Below are positions 16,351 through 25,995 of a DNA stretch of 64,000 nt, piece by piece (within the stretch, counting starts at the first letter, position 1; every line of letters begins with the position of its first letter). Below the pieces are notes generated by a model. It was not told where the DNA came from. It made no database searches and was given only the letters and a program-made list of their open reading frames with translations. A program made the position numbers and the translations under genes. The DNA is from JABAYQ01 sp018608925. GTDB lineage: Bacteria; Bacteroidota; Bacteroidia; Flavobacteriales; UBA7312. The stretch lies in the NCBI GenBank assembly GCA_037625715.1, contig JASJHQ010000010.1:40757-104756 (forward strand), given 5' to 3'.

Positions 16351-17096
16351 TTTCGATTAATTATGCTTTTGGTTAAAATGTTATAAACATCAAATAATTC
16401 AGGTTTGTTTTTAATCAGTTTTAGATGGTTTTCAATTGTTTTTCTATCCGATCTTTTTGCTGGTCCTGTTTGAGCATTTATTGGACGCGATTTTTTTATT
16501 TTATGAGATGTTTCTTCTATTAAGGAGTGTAAAATTTCGAAAGGAATTTCGTTTTCTTCACATATTTCGTCTGCGAATTGATACATTAAGTTAGAAAAAT
16601 TACATGCTATTACAGCACTCAGGTGTAATTTAGCTCTTTTGTTTTCATCCATATAATAAACCTTATTGGATAATGTGTTTGCGATTTTTTTAATTTCCTT
16701 TAAAAAATCTGGTGTGCTTGCTTCAATACAAATAGGGATTTGATTAAAGTTTACATTTGTGTTTTTAGAGAATGTTTGTAGTGGGTAGAAAACTCCAACT
16801 GGATATTTTTGGTTTAAATCATTCATGCTAATAGTGCCTGATGTGTGCAATTGTGGGAAGTTAACCAACTTACTTATGCTAGAAATGCTATCGTCGTTTA
16901 CGCTAATAATTGCTATATCGGTATCGACAAGTTGGTTTAAGTCGTCAACAGCTTTGCTGTTAAGCTTTTCTGCTAATAAAGTAGCGTTTTCAATCGACCT
17001 GCTAAACACCTGAACTATCTCATGTCCATTTTTAACTAGAGATAATCCTAATTGTGTTCCTAAATTTCCTGACCCAATTAGTGTAATTTTTACCAT
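16347..17096 (-). CDS. Rossmann-fold DUF2520 protein
   Basis: A 249-residue cytoplasmic protein with an N-terminal nucleotide-binding fold (IGSGNLGTQLGLSL, residues 7-20), similar to NADP-dependent reductases of the ProC/F420 type. A C-terminal helical DUF2520 domain contains HLSAVIACNFSNLMY and the late TGPAKRSD. The reaction is not known. It is the first gene of the minus-strand run that continues with kdsC, ubiA and maf. Its start codon lies 75 bases from that of the divergent ccsBA gene. Confidence 0.88.
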   Translation of the reverse strand: MVKITLIGSGNLGTQLGLSLVKNGHEIVQVFSRSIENATLLAEKLNSKAVDDLNQLVDTDIAIISVNDDSISSISKLVNFPQLHTSGTISMNDLNQKYPVGVFYPLQTFSKNTNVNFNQIPICIEASTPDFLKEIKKIANTLSNKVYYMDENKRAKLHLSAVIACNFSNLMYQFADEICEENEIPFEILHSLIEETSHKIKKSRPINAQTGPAKRSDRKTIENHLKLIKNKPELFDVYNILTKSIINRK

Positions 17097-17141
17097 TGTA
17101 TTTTTTAAGTGAAATATGGGAATAATAGCGTCAAAATTAAG

Positions 17142-17149
17142 TAATTTTG
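17142..17149 (+). promoter_or_regulatory. Candidate -7 box (TAATTTTG) for ccsBA
   Basis: TAATTTTG matches TAnnTTTG, 22 bases before the ccsBA start codon. There is no TTG at the expected distance, so confidence is moderate. Confidence 0.45.
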
Positions 17150-17171
17150 TACCAACAAATTTAGTAGATAA

Positions 17172-20100
17172 ATGTTAAATAAAATTAAATCTTTTTTGTT
17201 GTCAATGAAAACCATGACACTTTTGGTTTTAACGTTTTTTGTAGCGGTAGCTTATGCTACATTTATTGAAAACGATTTTGGTACTCAAACAGCAAAAGCA
17301 CTAGTTTATAATGCCCATTGGTTCGAAGTAATCATTGTATTATTAAACATAAATATGTTGTATAACATTAAGCGATATAACTTGCTTAGAAAAGAGAAAT
17401 GGCCAGTTTTTCTTTTTCATATATCGTTCGTTGTTATTACAATAGGTGCAGGCATTACACGATACGTAAGCTTTGAAGGGACAATGTCTATAAGAGAAAA
17501 CGACTCTTCAGATTTAATTGTTTCTGATCAAACATTTTTACAATTTAAAGTCCACGATAATAAATTACAATACGAGCACGATTCTCCTATTTTGCTGCAT
17601 GATTATACAGGGCCACTTTCTTTTTTAAAGTCTAATGACTTTAAGAAAAATGTTGACTTTTTAGATCATGATATTACCGTCGAATATATCGATTATATAA
17701 AAAATGCAAAAGATACTTTGCTTGATGGTCAAGGTGACAAAGAGATAATTACTCTTGTTATGGCTGGTCAAGATGGAAGAGAGACTTTTTATTTGGAAGA
17801 AAATTCTGCCAATCAATTTTTGGGACTTAATTTTTCTTTTGGAACACCATTGCCTGGTCATGTTAATTTTTTCTATCAGAATGATGTTCTAATGATTCAG
17901 TTGCCATCTGATGCAGACTATATGCGAATGGCCGATAGACTATCAGGAAAACAAAAAAGAGATAGCATCCAGCCCATAATGCTTCGTTCATTGTATTCTA
18001 TGCCAGGATTTAATTTTGTTATTCCAACTATTAGTGAAAACTCTAAAGTGGATTATTATTCTGTGAAAAATCCGGAAGGACAAGAAATAGAAGACGCTCT
18101 TTTAGTTAAAATTAATTGTAACGGAGAGACAAAAAAATTAACATTATTTGGTGATAAAGGCTATGTGACCTCTAAGTCTCATTTCGAATTAGGTGGTTTA
18201 AACTTTTCTATGTCTTACGGATCTAAATTTATGATTACTCCATTTAAAATTAAATTGAATGATTTCCAGTTAGAGCGCTATCCTGGTTCTAATAGTCCTT
18301 CTTCTTTTTCAAGTGAGGTTACTTTAATTGATGGAGAGTTCGAGCAAGATCATAGAATTTATATGAATAATGTTCTTGATTATCAGGGTTATAGATTTTT
18401 TCAGTCTTCTTATGATCAAGACGAATTAGGAACAATATTATCTGTTAATCATGATTTTTGGGGTACGCTAACTAGTTACCTTGGTTATTTTTTAATGACC
18501 TTAGGAATGATTGTTACTGTTTTTTCTAAAAAAACTAGATTTAGTTCTTTGAGAAAGAAATTAAAAGACATTGATGCTAAAAGAATAACGACAGTTCTTC
18601 TTCTCTTTTTTACGCTTAATTCTTTTGCAGTTCAAACCAATTCTGTTGACTCCTTGATCTTGTCATCTGCAATTGATCAATCACATGCCGATAAGTTCGG
18701 AATGTTAGTTGTTCAAGACAATGGTGGTAGAATGAAACCTTTTAGTACTTCAAGTTCAGAAATACTAAGAAAAGTACTTAGAAAAAATAGTTACTTAGGA
18801 TTGAATGCTAACCAGGTTGTTCTTGGTATGGCACAAAACCCATATTTATGGCAGCAAGCATCCATAATTAAAGTAGGTAACGAAGAGCTACAAGAGGAAT
18901 TAGGTATTGACCAGAAATACACTTCATTTTTATCTTTTTTTAGTTTTGAGGCTCAATATGTATTAACAGAAAAAGTTGAAATAGCATATGCAAAAAAACC
19001 AGCTTTAAGAACCAAATATGACAAAGAAGTAATAGCTGTTGACGAAAGAGTAAACGTTTGTTACATGCTTTACAATGGTTCTTTTTTCAGCTTTTTCCCG
19101 CTGGAAGATGATCTTAATAATAGTTGGTTTTCCATTTATCAAACTAACGATAAGTTTTCTGGCGACGATTCCTTGTTTGTGTTTTCTATAATGCCTATTT
19201 ATTTTAGTAGCATTTATCAAGCTCAAAATGATGGTGACTGGACTGTTGCTAACAATACTTTAGAAGCCATTAAAAATTACCAGCAAAAATTTGGTGCTGA
19301 TGTTTATCCTTCTCAGGCAAAACTTTACATTGAGTCAGCTTATAACGAATACAAAGTGTTCAATAAGTTAACCTCTTATTATGCACTAATTGGTTTGATA
19401 ATGATAATCTTGTTATTGCAAAACGTATTGAAATATCGCAAATGGAGATTGACAATTGTAAGAATCGGATTTTATCTTCTAATTGTAGGTTTTTTCGTTC
19501 ATTCTGTTGGATTAGCTGCTAGATGGTATATATCTGATCATGCGCCATGGAGTAACGCCTATGAAAGTGTTATTTACATTGCTTGGGCAACGCTTTTAGC
19601 TGGTTTTGTTTTCTCTAATAAAAGTATGATGAGTATGGCAGCAACCTCTATTATTTCTGCTCTTTTACTTATGGTAGCAGCTTTGAATTGGCTAGATCCA
19701 GAAATTACCAATTTAGTGCCTGTATTAGATTCTTATTGGTTAATGATTCATGTAGCTATCATCACGGCTAGTTACGGATTCTTAGCATTAGGAGCAATTC
19801 TTGGTTTTATTAACCTTGTATTGATGATTTTACAGAATAAAGTTAATTTTAAAAGAATAACCAATTCGATTAGTGAATTGACCTATATTAATGAAATGAG
19901 CATTACCGTAGGTTTATTCTTACTGTCCATAGGAACATTTTTAGGTGGAATATGGGCTAATGAATCTTGGGGAAGATATTGGGGATGGGATCCTAAGGAG
20001 ACTTGGGCATTTGCAAGTATGCTTTGTTACATTTTTGTATTACACCTAAGATTTATCCCAAAATTAAAAAGTGCTTTTGTTTTTAATTTCGCTTCTTTAG

Positions 20101-20282
20101 CTGCTTACGGATCTATTATAATGACTTATTTCGGAGTTAATTTCTATTTGTCAGGTTTACATTCTTATGCAAAAGGGGATCCTATGCCAATTCCTACTTT
20201 TGTTTATTATACTATTGCTATAGTATTCGTGGTAACTACGATTGCTTATTTCAATCAAAAAAGATTAAAGAAAAATGGATAA
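17172..20282 (+). CDS. ccsBA: Fused cytochrome c biogenesis protein CcsBA (ResB-ResC)
   Basis: System II cytochrome c synthase: exports haem and attaches it to apocytochrome c outside the inner membrane. The 1036-residue protein joins a ResB/CcsB half (about residues 1-470, transmembrane segments near 15-32, 48-66 and 430-455) to a CcsA half (about 720-1030). A large periplasmic segment lies between them. The CcsA half carries the haem-binding WWD motif WGRYWGWDPKETW, with histidines in transmembrane segments on either side. Such fusions occur in Bacteroidota and Epsilonproteobacteria. The gene end overlaps bshB1 by 8 bases. Confidence 0.95.
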   Translation: MLNKIKSFLLSMKTMTLLVLTFFVAVAYATFIENDFGTQTAKALVYNAHWFEVIIVLLNINMLYNIKRYNLLRKEKWPVFLFHISFVVITIGAGITRYVSFEGTMSIRENDSSDLIVSDQTFLQFKVHDNKLQYEHDSPILLHDYTGPLSFLKSNDFKKNVDFLDHDITVEYIDYIKNAKDTLLDGQGDKEIITLVMAGQDGRETFYLEENSANQFLGLNFSFGTPLPGHVNFFYQNDVLMIQLPSDADYMRMADRLSGKQKRDSIQPIMLRSLYSMPGFNFVIPTISENSKVDYYSVKNPEGQEIEDALLVKINCNGETKKLTLFGDKGYVTSKSHFELGGLNFSMSYGSKFMITPFKIKLNDFQLERYPGSNSPSSFSSEVTLIDGEFEQDHRIYMNNVLDYQGYRFFQSSYDQDELGTILSVNHDFWGTLTSYLGYFLMTLGMIVTVFSKKTRFSSLRKKLKDIDAKRITTVLLLFFTLNSFAVQTNSVDSLILSSAIDQSHADKFGMLVVQDNGGRMKPFSTSSSEILRKVLRKNSYLGLNANQVVLGMAQNPYLWQQASIIKVGNEELQEELGIDQKYTSFLSFFSFEAQYVLTEKVEIAYAKKPALRTKYDKEVIAVDERVNVCYMLYNGSFFSFFPLEDDLNNSWFSIYQTNDKFSGDDSLFVFSIMPIYFSSIYQAQNDGDWTVANNTLEAIKNYQQKFGADVYPSQAKLYIESAYNEYKVFNKLTSYYALIGLIMIILLLQNVLKYRKWRLTIVRIGFYLLIVGFFVHSVGLAARWYISDHAPWSNAYESVIYIAWATLLAGFVFSNKSMMSMAATSIISALLLMVAALNWLDPEITNLVPVLDSYWLMIHVAIITASYGFLALGAILGFINLVLMILQNKVNFKRITNSISELTYINEMSITVGLFLLSIGTFLGGIWANESWGRYWGWDPKETWAFASMLCYIFVLHLRFIPKLKSAFVFNFASLAAYGSIIMTYFGVNFYLSGLHSYAKGDPMPIPTFVYYTIAIVFVVTTIAYFNQKRLKKNG

Positions 20283-20982
20283 TCAAGTAGATATACTCGC
20301 TTTTGGTGCTCATCCTGATGATGTTGAGTTAAGCTGTGCTGGAACTATTTTAAAGCATATTTCTTTAGGAGATAAAGTTGGTATTATTGACTTAACTAGA
20401 GGAGAGCTTGGCACTAGAGGAAGTGCTGATATTAGAGATAAAGAATCGGCTAATGCTGCTCAAATTTTAGGAGTCGAATTTCGTAATAACATGAATTTTA
20501 GAGATGGGTTTTTTAGAAATGATGAAACACATCAATTGGAATTAGTTAAGATGATTAGAGAATATCGTCCTAGAATAGTTTTGTGTAACGCTATTGAAGA
20601 TAGGCACCCTGATCACGCAAAAGGTTCTTCATTAGTTTCTGATGCTTGTTTCTTGTCTGGCTTAAGTAAAATAGATACTGGCCAAGAAGTTTGGAGGCCT
20701 CAATTTGTATACCACTATATTCAGTTCAAAGAAATTAAAGCTGATTTCGTTGTAGATATTTCTGGTTTTATGGATAAGAAAATGGATTCAGTATTGGCTT
20801 ACGCTTCTCAGTTTTATGATCCGAATTCGCCAGAGCCAAAAACAATAATTTCTTCAAAAGATTTTCTTGATAGTATTAAATACAGAGCTTCTAATCTTGG
20901 AAGATTATCTGGTTTCGAATATGGAGAAGGCTTTACAGTTGAAAAGTCACTTGCTGTATCAAGTTTGAATAGCTTAATTTAA
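20275..20982 (+). CDS. bshB1: Bacillithiol biosynthesis deacetylase BshB1
   Basis: Removes the acetyl group from N-acetylglucosaminyl-malate, the second step of bacillithiol synthesis. The 235-residue LmbE/PIG-L-type zinc hydrolase has GAHPDDVELSCAGT (zinc ligands H13 and D16) and EDRHPDHAKGS with the later zinc histidine. RGELGTRGS is typical of the BshB1 branch. bshC occurs in the same window at 43016, which supports the assignment. bshA is not in the window. The start lies within the ccsBA end. Confidence 0.94.
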   Translation: MDNQVDILAFGAHPDDVELSCAGTILKHISLGDKVGIIDLTRGELGTRGSADIRDKESANAAQILGVEFRNNMNFRDGFFRNDETHQLELVKMIREYRPRIVLCNAIEDRHPDHAKGSSLVSDACFLSGLSKIDTGQEVWRPQFVYHYIQFKEIKADFVVDISGFMDKKMDSVLAYASQFYDPNSPEPKTIISSKDFLDSIKYRASNLGRLSGFEYGEGFTVEKSLAVSSLNSLI

Positions 20983-23085
20983 CTTCTTTCTTTTTAAACG
21001 TAAAGAATTCCCTATTACAATTACATCAGAGAAAGCCATAAACAAAGCCGCATACATAGGTTCCAAATGACCAAATGCAGCTAATGGAATGGCTACTATG
21101 TTATAAGAAAATGCCCAAAACAAATTTTGTTTTATAGTAATTAATGTGTGCTTACTGATTAGGTAGGCATTTTTTAATTGTTTTAAAGAACTAGAGTCTA
21201 ATAAAACTATTTGGGCGGCATCAATGGCTATTTGAGAGCTTCCACCGATTGATATTCCTATACTAGCTTTTGATAGGGCAGGAGCATCATTAATTCCATC
21301 TCCAATCATTGCTACTTTTGCATTGGAATTTAACTCTTCAATTTTTAGTAGTTTTTGAGAAGGACTTTGTTCTCCAAACCAATTTGTAACTCCAACTTCA
21401 GAAGCTATTTTCTGACATTTTTTATTGGAGTCACCACTAAGAATTACAGATGAGATATTTAAATCTTCAAGATCTTTGATTGTCTGTTTTGCATCTTCTT
21501 TTATTTGATCGGTACAAAGTAGTTTTACAACGGTATCATTGTTTTTTGTTAAAAACAGATTGAAGTTTTCATCCGTATTATTTGTGTATTTAGCTGAGCC
21601 AAACGAATATTTATTTCCTTGGTAAGTAGCTTTAATTCCCAAGCCTTTTTCTTCTATGACATCTACTAATTCTAAATAATTACTATTTTTATTTAGTTGA
21701 TTTTTAATTGCATTTGCTAGAGGGTGGGAAGAGTGAGTTTCTAGAGAATAAATGATGTTTTTTAAAAATTCCTTTTCTTCATTATCCCCTAATAAATCTA
21801 TCTTGTTAATTACAAATTCTCCATTTGTAATTGTTCCTGTTTTGTCAAATACAATCTCTTGAATTTTAGCGAACTGCTCCAAAGTGTCACCTCCTTTAAT
21901 TAGAATCCCGTTTTTAGCTGCTCTTCCTAAGCCTACCATTACTGCGGTCGGCGTGGCCAGCCCCATAGCACAAGGGCAGGAGATTACAAGTACTGCAATA
22001 GATCGCATTATAGCTTCTCTTAAAACAAGATCAAATGCAAAATAGGATAGCACAAAGGTTAGCAGTGAAATAGCTAAAACAATAGGTACAAAAATAGAAC
22101 TGATTTTATCTCCTGTTTTTTGAATTTTTGGTTTTTGGTTTTGTGCTTGTTTTACTAATTTAATTATTTGTGATAAGATATTTTCTTCACTAGTAGCTGT
22201 TACTCTCATTTTAAAACTTCCTTCTAGCACTAGCGTTCCTCCAGCAGCTTTACTATTTTCTTCTTTAAAAACGGGCTTGCCTTCTCCACTTAGCAATGAT
22301 TCGTCTATGTAGCCGTTGCCATTTATAATTATTCCGTCTGTAGGAATCTTATCTCCATTATTAATAATTATGATATCGTCTATTCTTAATTTATTTGACT
22401 CTATCTTTTCAATATCACCATTAGGATTAACTCTTTGGGTGATTACTTTGCTATAAGAACTAAGTTCTTTTATAGCGGAAGTTGTTTTAACAACAGATCT
22501 TTTTTCTAGTAAATTTCCTAGAAGTACAAGTGTCGTAATGGTAGCGCATGTTTCGAAGAATAAGTAGGAGTGAACTTCAGCTGTACCCCAAAACATAATA
22601 ACTCCTGCTACACTATAAAAAAAGGATGCGATAACTCCGATTATTATTAATACGTCCATATTAGGTACGCCGCTCTTTATGGAGTTCCATCCGCTTCTGC
22701 CAAAAAACGATAAGCTTATAATAAATACTGGTAAACAAAGAAAGAATTGTAAGATAGGGTTATTGATGAAATGATCATCGCTAGCAAACATGTGAAGAAA
22801 TAGTGGAATAGTAAATGCTAGACATATATAAAATAACTTTTCAATACTAACTGATTTGTCTTCAACGTTTTCAGAAAGAGCTTTAAAACCAATTTCATTA
22901 ATTAGTTTTTCTGCATTTGATACGGTTTTGTTCGAATCGATAGATAAGGAGACTTCTGAATTAGGAAAGTCTACGTTTACATCCTGAAAACCATTTTTAC
23001 TTAAATGTTTTTCTATGCCTTTAGCACAATTTGAGCAAGTCATTCCGCTTACTTTAATTGTTTTTTTTATGGATTCTTTAGTCAT
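20974..23085 (-). CDS. copA: Copper-type P1B ATPase (CopA)
   Basis: Exports monovalent copper from the cytoplasm using ATP. With the start at 23085 the protein has 703 residues. It has an N-terminal metal-binding domain with GMTCSNC (cysteines 17 and 20), several transmembrane segments, the CPC motif in SCPCAMGLATPTAV, the phosphorylation motif DKTGTITNG, the SSHPLA motif and GDGINDAPALS. The CPC motif and heavy-metal domain fit Cu+ transport. The reading frame can be extended to 23256, but those 57 codons are antisense to tRNA-His, so the ATG at 23085 is used. The 3' end overlaps bshB1 by 9 bases. Confidence 0.94.
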   Translation of the reverse strand: MTKESIKKTIKVSGMTCSNCAKGIEKHLSKNGFQDVNVDFPNSEVSLSIDSNKTVSNAEKLINEIGFKALSENVEDKSVSIEKLFYICLAFTIPLFLHMFASDDHFINNPILQFFLCLPVFIISLSFFGRSGWNSIKSGVPNMDVLIIIGVIASFFYSVAGVIMFWGTAEVHSYLFFETCATITTLVLLGNLLEKRSVVKTTSAIKELSSYSKVITQRVNPNGDIEKIESNKLRIDDIIIINNGDKIPTDGIIINGNGYIDESLLSGEGKPVFKEENSKAAGGTLVLEGSFKMRVTATSEENILSQIIKLVKQAQNQKPKIQKTGDKISSIFVPIVLAISLLTFVLSYFAFDLVLREAIMRSIAVLVISCPCAMGLATPTAVMVGLGRAAKNGILIKGGDTLEQFAKIQEIVFDKTGTITNGEFVINKIDLLGDNEEKEFLKNIIYSLETHSSHPLANAIKNQLNKNSNYLELVDVIEEKGLGIKATYQGNKYSFGSAKYTNNTDENFNLFLTKNNDTVVKLLCTDQIKEDAKQTIKDLEDLNISSVILSGDSNKKCQKIASEVGVTNWFGEQSPSQKLLKIEELNSNAKVAMIGDGINDAPALSKASIGISIGGSSQIAIDAAQIVLLDSSSLKQLKNAYLISKHTLITIKQNLFWAFSYNIVAIPLAAFGHLEPMYAALFMAFSDVIVIGNSLRLKRKKLN

Positions 23086-23141
23086 CCATTCAAAAGTACA
23101 TATTTTATAAAAAAAAAGTGGTGATTTGATTATCTTAATTA

Positions 23142-23149
23142 TATATTTG
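23142..23149 (+). promoter_or_regulatory. Candidate -7 box (TATATTTG) for tRNA-His
   Basis: TATATTTG matches the -7 consensus and ends 11 bases before the tRNA. A TTG occurs 13 bases upstream of it, closer than the usual 19, so the -33 element is doubtful. Confidence 0.6.
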
Positions 23150-23159
23150 CCGCTCAAAT

Positions 23160-23234
23160 GGTGGTTGTAGCTCAGTTGGTTAGAGCATCGGTTTGTGGTA
23201 CCGAGGGTCGTGGGTTCGAATCCCATCTTCCACC
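23160..23234 (+). tRNA. tRNA-His (anticodon GTG)
   Basis: A full cloverleaf is visible. The D stem is GCTC/GAGC. The anticodon stem TCGGT/ACCGA has loop TTGTGGT and anticodon GTG. A five-base variable loop is followed by the T arm GTGGG-TTCGAAT-CCCAT. The histidine-specific extra G at -1 (position 23160) faces C73. In the acceptor stem, positions 5-68 and 6-67 are both U-U, a tandem mismatch. The CCA end is not encoded. A terminator hairpin follows 9 bases later. Confidence 0.97.
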
Positions 23235-23242
23235 CTTCACAA

Positions 23243-23277
23243 AAAAAGACCTGCAATTTTTAATTGCAGGTCTTTTT
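23243..23277. terminator. Bidirectional terminator between tRNA-His and the thioredoxin-like gene
   Basis: A-run, GACCTGCAATT, loop TTT, AATTGCAGGTC, T-run. The stem is perfectly paired and flanked by A on one side and T on the other, so it can end transcription of tRNA-His from the left and of the minus-strand operon from the right. Confidence 0.92.
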
Positions 23278-23300
23278 TATTCTATTGAATTGTACTAAAA

Positions 23301-23846
23301 CTATCTTTTATACATATTGTTTAAAACACTTTTGAATTTTTCTGGTTTTTGAAGGCCAGGAAAGCTTCTAAGTTTTTCAAACTTATCATTTAAAAATACC
23401 ACAGAAGGGAAATAGTAATTTCCTTGGTAAGGATCAATTAAAGTAATGAAAAGATCATGATTGCTTCTTTTAGCAGGATCTTTCTCTTTATTTGTATAAG
23501 TTGTTCCTTTAAAAATAATATCGTCTTTAGTCTTTCCGTTTAATTTAACCGCATAAAATTTTTCGTTTAACGATTTAATTATCTCTCCATCTTGAAAGGT
23601 AGTTTCATTCATCTCTTTACAATAAGGACATCCTTCTCTAAAGAAGTAGAAGAATACTTTTCTAGGCTCTTTAGCCATGAGAGATTCTAATTGAGATACA
23701 TCTACCCATTGAATAGAAGAAGTAGAACTGTTACTTTTAATAAAAGATTTCAAATCCGTTTTAGTCCCATTATTACTGTCACCTTGGTTACAAGATGTGA
23801 CAAAAAAGGGAAGAACTATAAATAATACACTGATAAGGTTTTTCAT
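23301..23846 (-). CDS. Thioredoxin-fold lipoprotein with CPYC motif
   Basis: A 181-residue predicted periplasm-facing lipoprotein (lipobox VTSC, cysteine 19) with a thioredoxin-like domain. The active site is EGCPYCKEM (cysteines 73 and 76), in the CPYC form known from glutaredoxins and DsbC-like proteins. The middle region contains NGKTKDDIIFKGTTY and a late YYFPSVVF, where the valine and proline correspond to the cis-proline loop. It is the last gene of the DPP IV-POT-thioredoxin run. A role in disulphide reduction or isomerisation, perhaps for cytochrome c or secreted proteins, is inference. Confidence 0.85.
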   Translation of the reverse strand: MKNLISVLFIVLPFFVTSCNQGDSNNGTKTDLKSFIKSNSSTSSIQWVDVSQLESLMAKEPRKVFFYFFREGCPYCKEMNETTFQDGEIIKSLNEKFYAVKLNGKTKDDIIFKGTTYTNKEKDPAKRSNHDLFITLIDPYQGNYYFPSVVFLNDKFEKLRSFPGLQKPEKFKSVLNNMYKR

Positions 23847-23854
23847 TTTTTTTT

Positions 23855-24313
23855 CTAGTTTTTAACGCTTATACTTTCGATGAATGGTTTAGGTCCTCCT
23901 GCAACGTACCCACTTTTTTTAATTGGATCTAATTGCAGTTGTCCGTCTTTAACAACAACATTAAAGACGTGAATGGTAGGGTATCCTCCAACCTTAAACA
24001 TTTGTTGAAGTTCTCTATTTTGTTTTTTAAGTTCGTCTGTTTGAGTAACTCTTCTAGGAAAGTCAACATCTAAAAGAACAATATTTTCATTTGCCCAATT
24101 TTTAAATTCAGCTTTATCGAAAACTTCTTTTTTTAGTTTCTTACACCATCCGCACCAATCACTTCCAGTAAAGTTTGCCATAATTGGCTTACCAGTAGTC
24201 ATTGATACTTTAGCTGCTTCTTCTAAACTTGTGTACCACTTTCCGCTTTCTTGAGCGTTTGAAGATAATGTAATTGTTAGTACAATTACTAATGTGCAAA
24301 TTAATTTATTCAT
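23855..24313 (-). CDS. Periplasmic thioredoxin-like protein with CGWC motif
   Basis: A 152-residue protein with a cleavable signal peptide (about residues 1-20, ending SNAQ) and a thioredoxin fold. The active site is SDWCGWCKKL (cysteines 54 and 57), and the cis-proline loop is GYPTIHV. It resembles DUF255/thioredoxin_7 proteins such as the C-terminal domain of DsbD. I chose the ATG at 24313: the frame runs up to 24340, but the extra nine residues precede the signal peptide and overlap the POT gene. It lies 8 bases upstream of the CPYC lipoprotein gene. Confidence 0.88.
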   Translation of the reverse strand: MNKLICTLVIVLTITLSSNAQESGKWYTSLEEAAKVSMTTGKPIMANFTGSDWCGWCKKLKKEVFDKAEFKNWANENIVLLDVDFPRRVTQTDELKKQNRELQQMFKVGGYPTIHVFNVVVKDGQLQLDPIKKSGYVAGGPKPFIESISVKN

Positions 24314-24326
24314 AGTTTTTAGTTTT

Positions 24327-25946
24327 TTAGTGAACGCCATGCATCCATTTTTTAAGTATTGGTGTTAACATAAACGCAAAAATAGCCATTGCTATTGCGA
24401 CAATTCCAACTTGAGTGAATACTGAAGTATAATTTAATAATGATTGTACTCCTTCAACGGTTGAATTGGTGAAACCACCTTCAAAGCCAGTTACTTTTTC
24501 AACCATGTTGGTCATAAAGCCTGGTTCTGGTTTTTCTCCTGCTTCTGTCGAAGTAGTTAATTTAGCAATTGCTCCAGAAATATAGTGAGCATAAGAGGAT
24601 GATAAGAAATACACACCCATCATAAATGCTGTCATACTTTTTGGAGAAAGCTCAGTTACTTTAGATAACCCTATTGGAGATATAAATAACTCTCCAGTTG
24701 TTAGTAGTAAATAACCTATCATTAGGAACATAAATGGAGTACGTCCGTCTGCGTCCATATATTGAGCACTCATTGCGAAGACAAGAAAACCAATACCTAA
24801 TTGTAAAATTCCTAACGCAAATTTTATAGGTGTGATAGGATTCCTTTGTGTTTTAGCAAGATATACCCACATCATTGAAAATGGTATAGCAAGAAATATA
24901 ATGTATCCAGGGTTTATCGCATTTGTTTGAGATGCATTCATTAAGCTTAGGTTCACGTTTCTTTCAGCAAATAATGTAATAGCTGTTCCTGCAAGCTCAA
25001 AGAATGACCAAAAAACAGTAATTAGCAGAGTAAGTACTAAAACACTTACTAATCTGAAAACTTCCATTCTGGATAATGTTCTCATTTTATTAACGATAAT
25101 TCCTAAAATTACGACTCCTAATACCCAAAGTAATGATGAATGAAGCTGCATTCCTTTAACTACTTCCATTGCATTGTTTTTTACTAAAAACGCAGAAATT
25201 GGAACCATTAGTAATGCTACTATATAGAAGAAATGGTCTGTTTTTAAACCGTACATTTTCTTTTCTTTATATTCTTCTGGTTGTAGTCCGTTGTCTTCAA
25301 ATACTCCTGACTTTAAACCTAGAGAGAAAACTATTAATCCAAGAATCATACCAATTCCGGCAGCACCAAATCCTGCATGCCATCCGTATTTATAACCTAA
25401 CCATCCGCAAACTAAAGGAGCTATAAACGCACCTGCGTTTATTCCCATGTAAAAGATGGTGAAGCCAGAATCTCTTCTAGAATCTCCTTCAGGATATAAC
25501 CTTCCTACCATAGTAGAAATGTTAGGTTTGAAAAATCCGTTACCAACAATTAATAAAGCTAGAGCAGTATAAAAGAAGAAATTATTAACGGAATTTACTT
25601 CCATACCTAAGACATCTTCTTGGAAATAAAAAGCCATGAAGAAATGACCCAGAGCCATAAGGACTCCTCCAAGCATGATTGATTTTCTAAATCCAATAAA
25701 CTTATCTGCAATCATTCCTCCAAGAACTGGTGTTGCATATACTAATGAGCCATAGGCTGCAAAAATACCAAAAGAGACATCCTCTCTATAAGCTTCATCC
25801 GTTATGTAAAGGAAAAATTCATTAACCATGTAAAGGGTTAACAATGCTCTCATTCCGTAATATGAAAATCTTTCCCATAGTTCGGCAAAGAATAAGTAGA
25901 ATAAGCCTACTGGTTGTCCTAATATGTTTTTTTCGTTTTGACTCAT
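24327..25946 (-). CDS. POT-family proton-coupled peptide transporter
   Basis: A 539-residue major facilitator protein with 12 or more transmembrane segments that imports di- and tripeptides with protons. The family motif ELWERFSYYGMRALL is at residues 17-31, and the PTR2 signature GNGFFKPNISTMVG and FTIFYMGINAGAFIAPL follow. It lies 49 bases after dipeptidyl peptidase IV, whose dipeptide products are natural substrates, so the two are a plausible peptide-use unit. Confidence 0.94.
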   Translation of the reverse strand: MSQNEKNILGQPVGLFYLFFAELWERFSYYGMRALLTLYMVNEFFLYITDEAYREDVSFGIFAAYGSLVYATPVLGGMIADKFIGFRKSIMLGGVLMALGHFFMAFYFQEDVLGMEVNSVNNFFFYTALALLIVGNGFFKPNISTMVGRLYPEGDSRRDSGFTIFYMGINAGAFIAPLVCGWLGYKYGWHAGFGAAGIGMILGLIVFSLGLKSGVFEDNGLQPEEYKEKKMYGLKTDHFFYIVALLMVPISAFLVKNNAMEVVKGMQLHSSLLWVLGVVILGIIVNKMRTLSRMEVFRLVSVLVLTLLITVFWSFFELAGTAITLFAERNVNLSLMNASQTNAINPGYIIFLAIPFSMMWVYLAKTQRNPITPIKFALGILQLGIGFLVFAMSAQYMDADGRTPFMFLMIGYLLLTTGELFISPIGLSKVTELSPKSMTAFMMGVYFLSSSYAHYISGAIAKLTTSTEAGEKPEPGFMTNMVEKVTGFEGGFTNSTVEGVQSLLNYTSVFTQVGIVAIAMAIFAFMLTPILKKWMHGVH

Positions 25947-25995
25947 AATTTATGATTGATAAAATTTTTAGAATTCGAATATAGTAATTATTGTG

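Noticed and set aside
23086..23256. A 57-codon N-terminal extension of the CopA reading frame
   Set aside because: Most of it (23160-23234) is antisense to tRNA-His, and the heavy-metal-binding domain begins right after the ATG at 23085.
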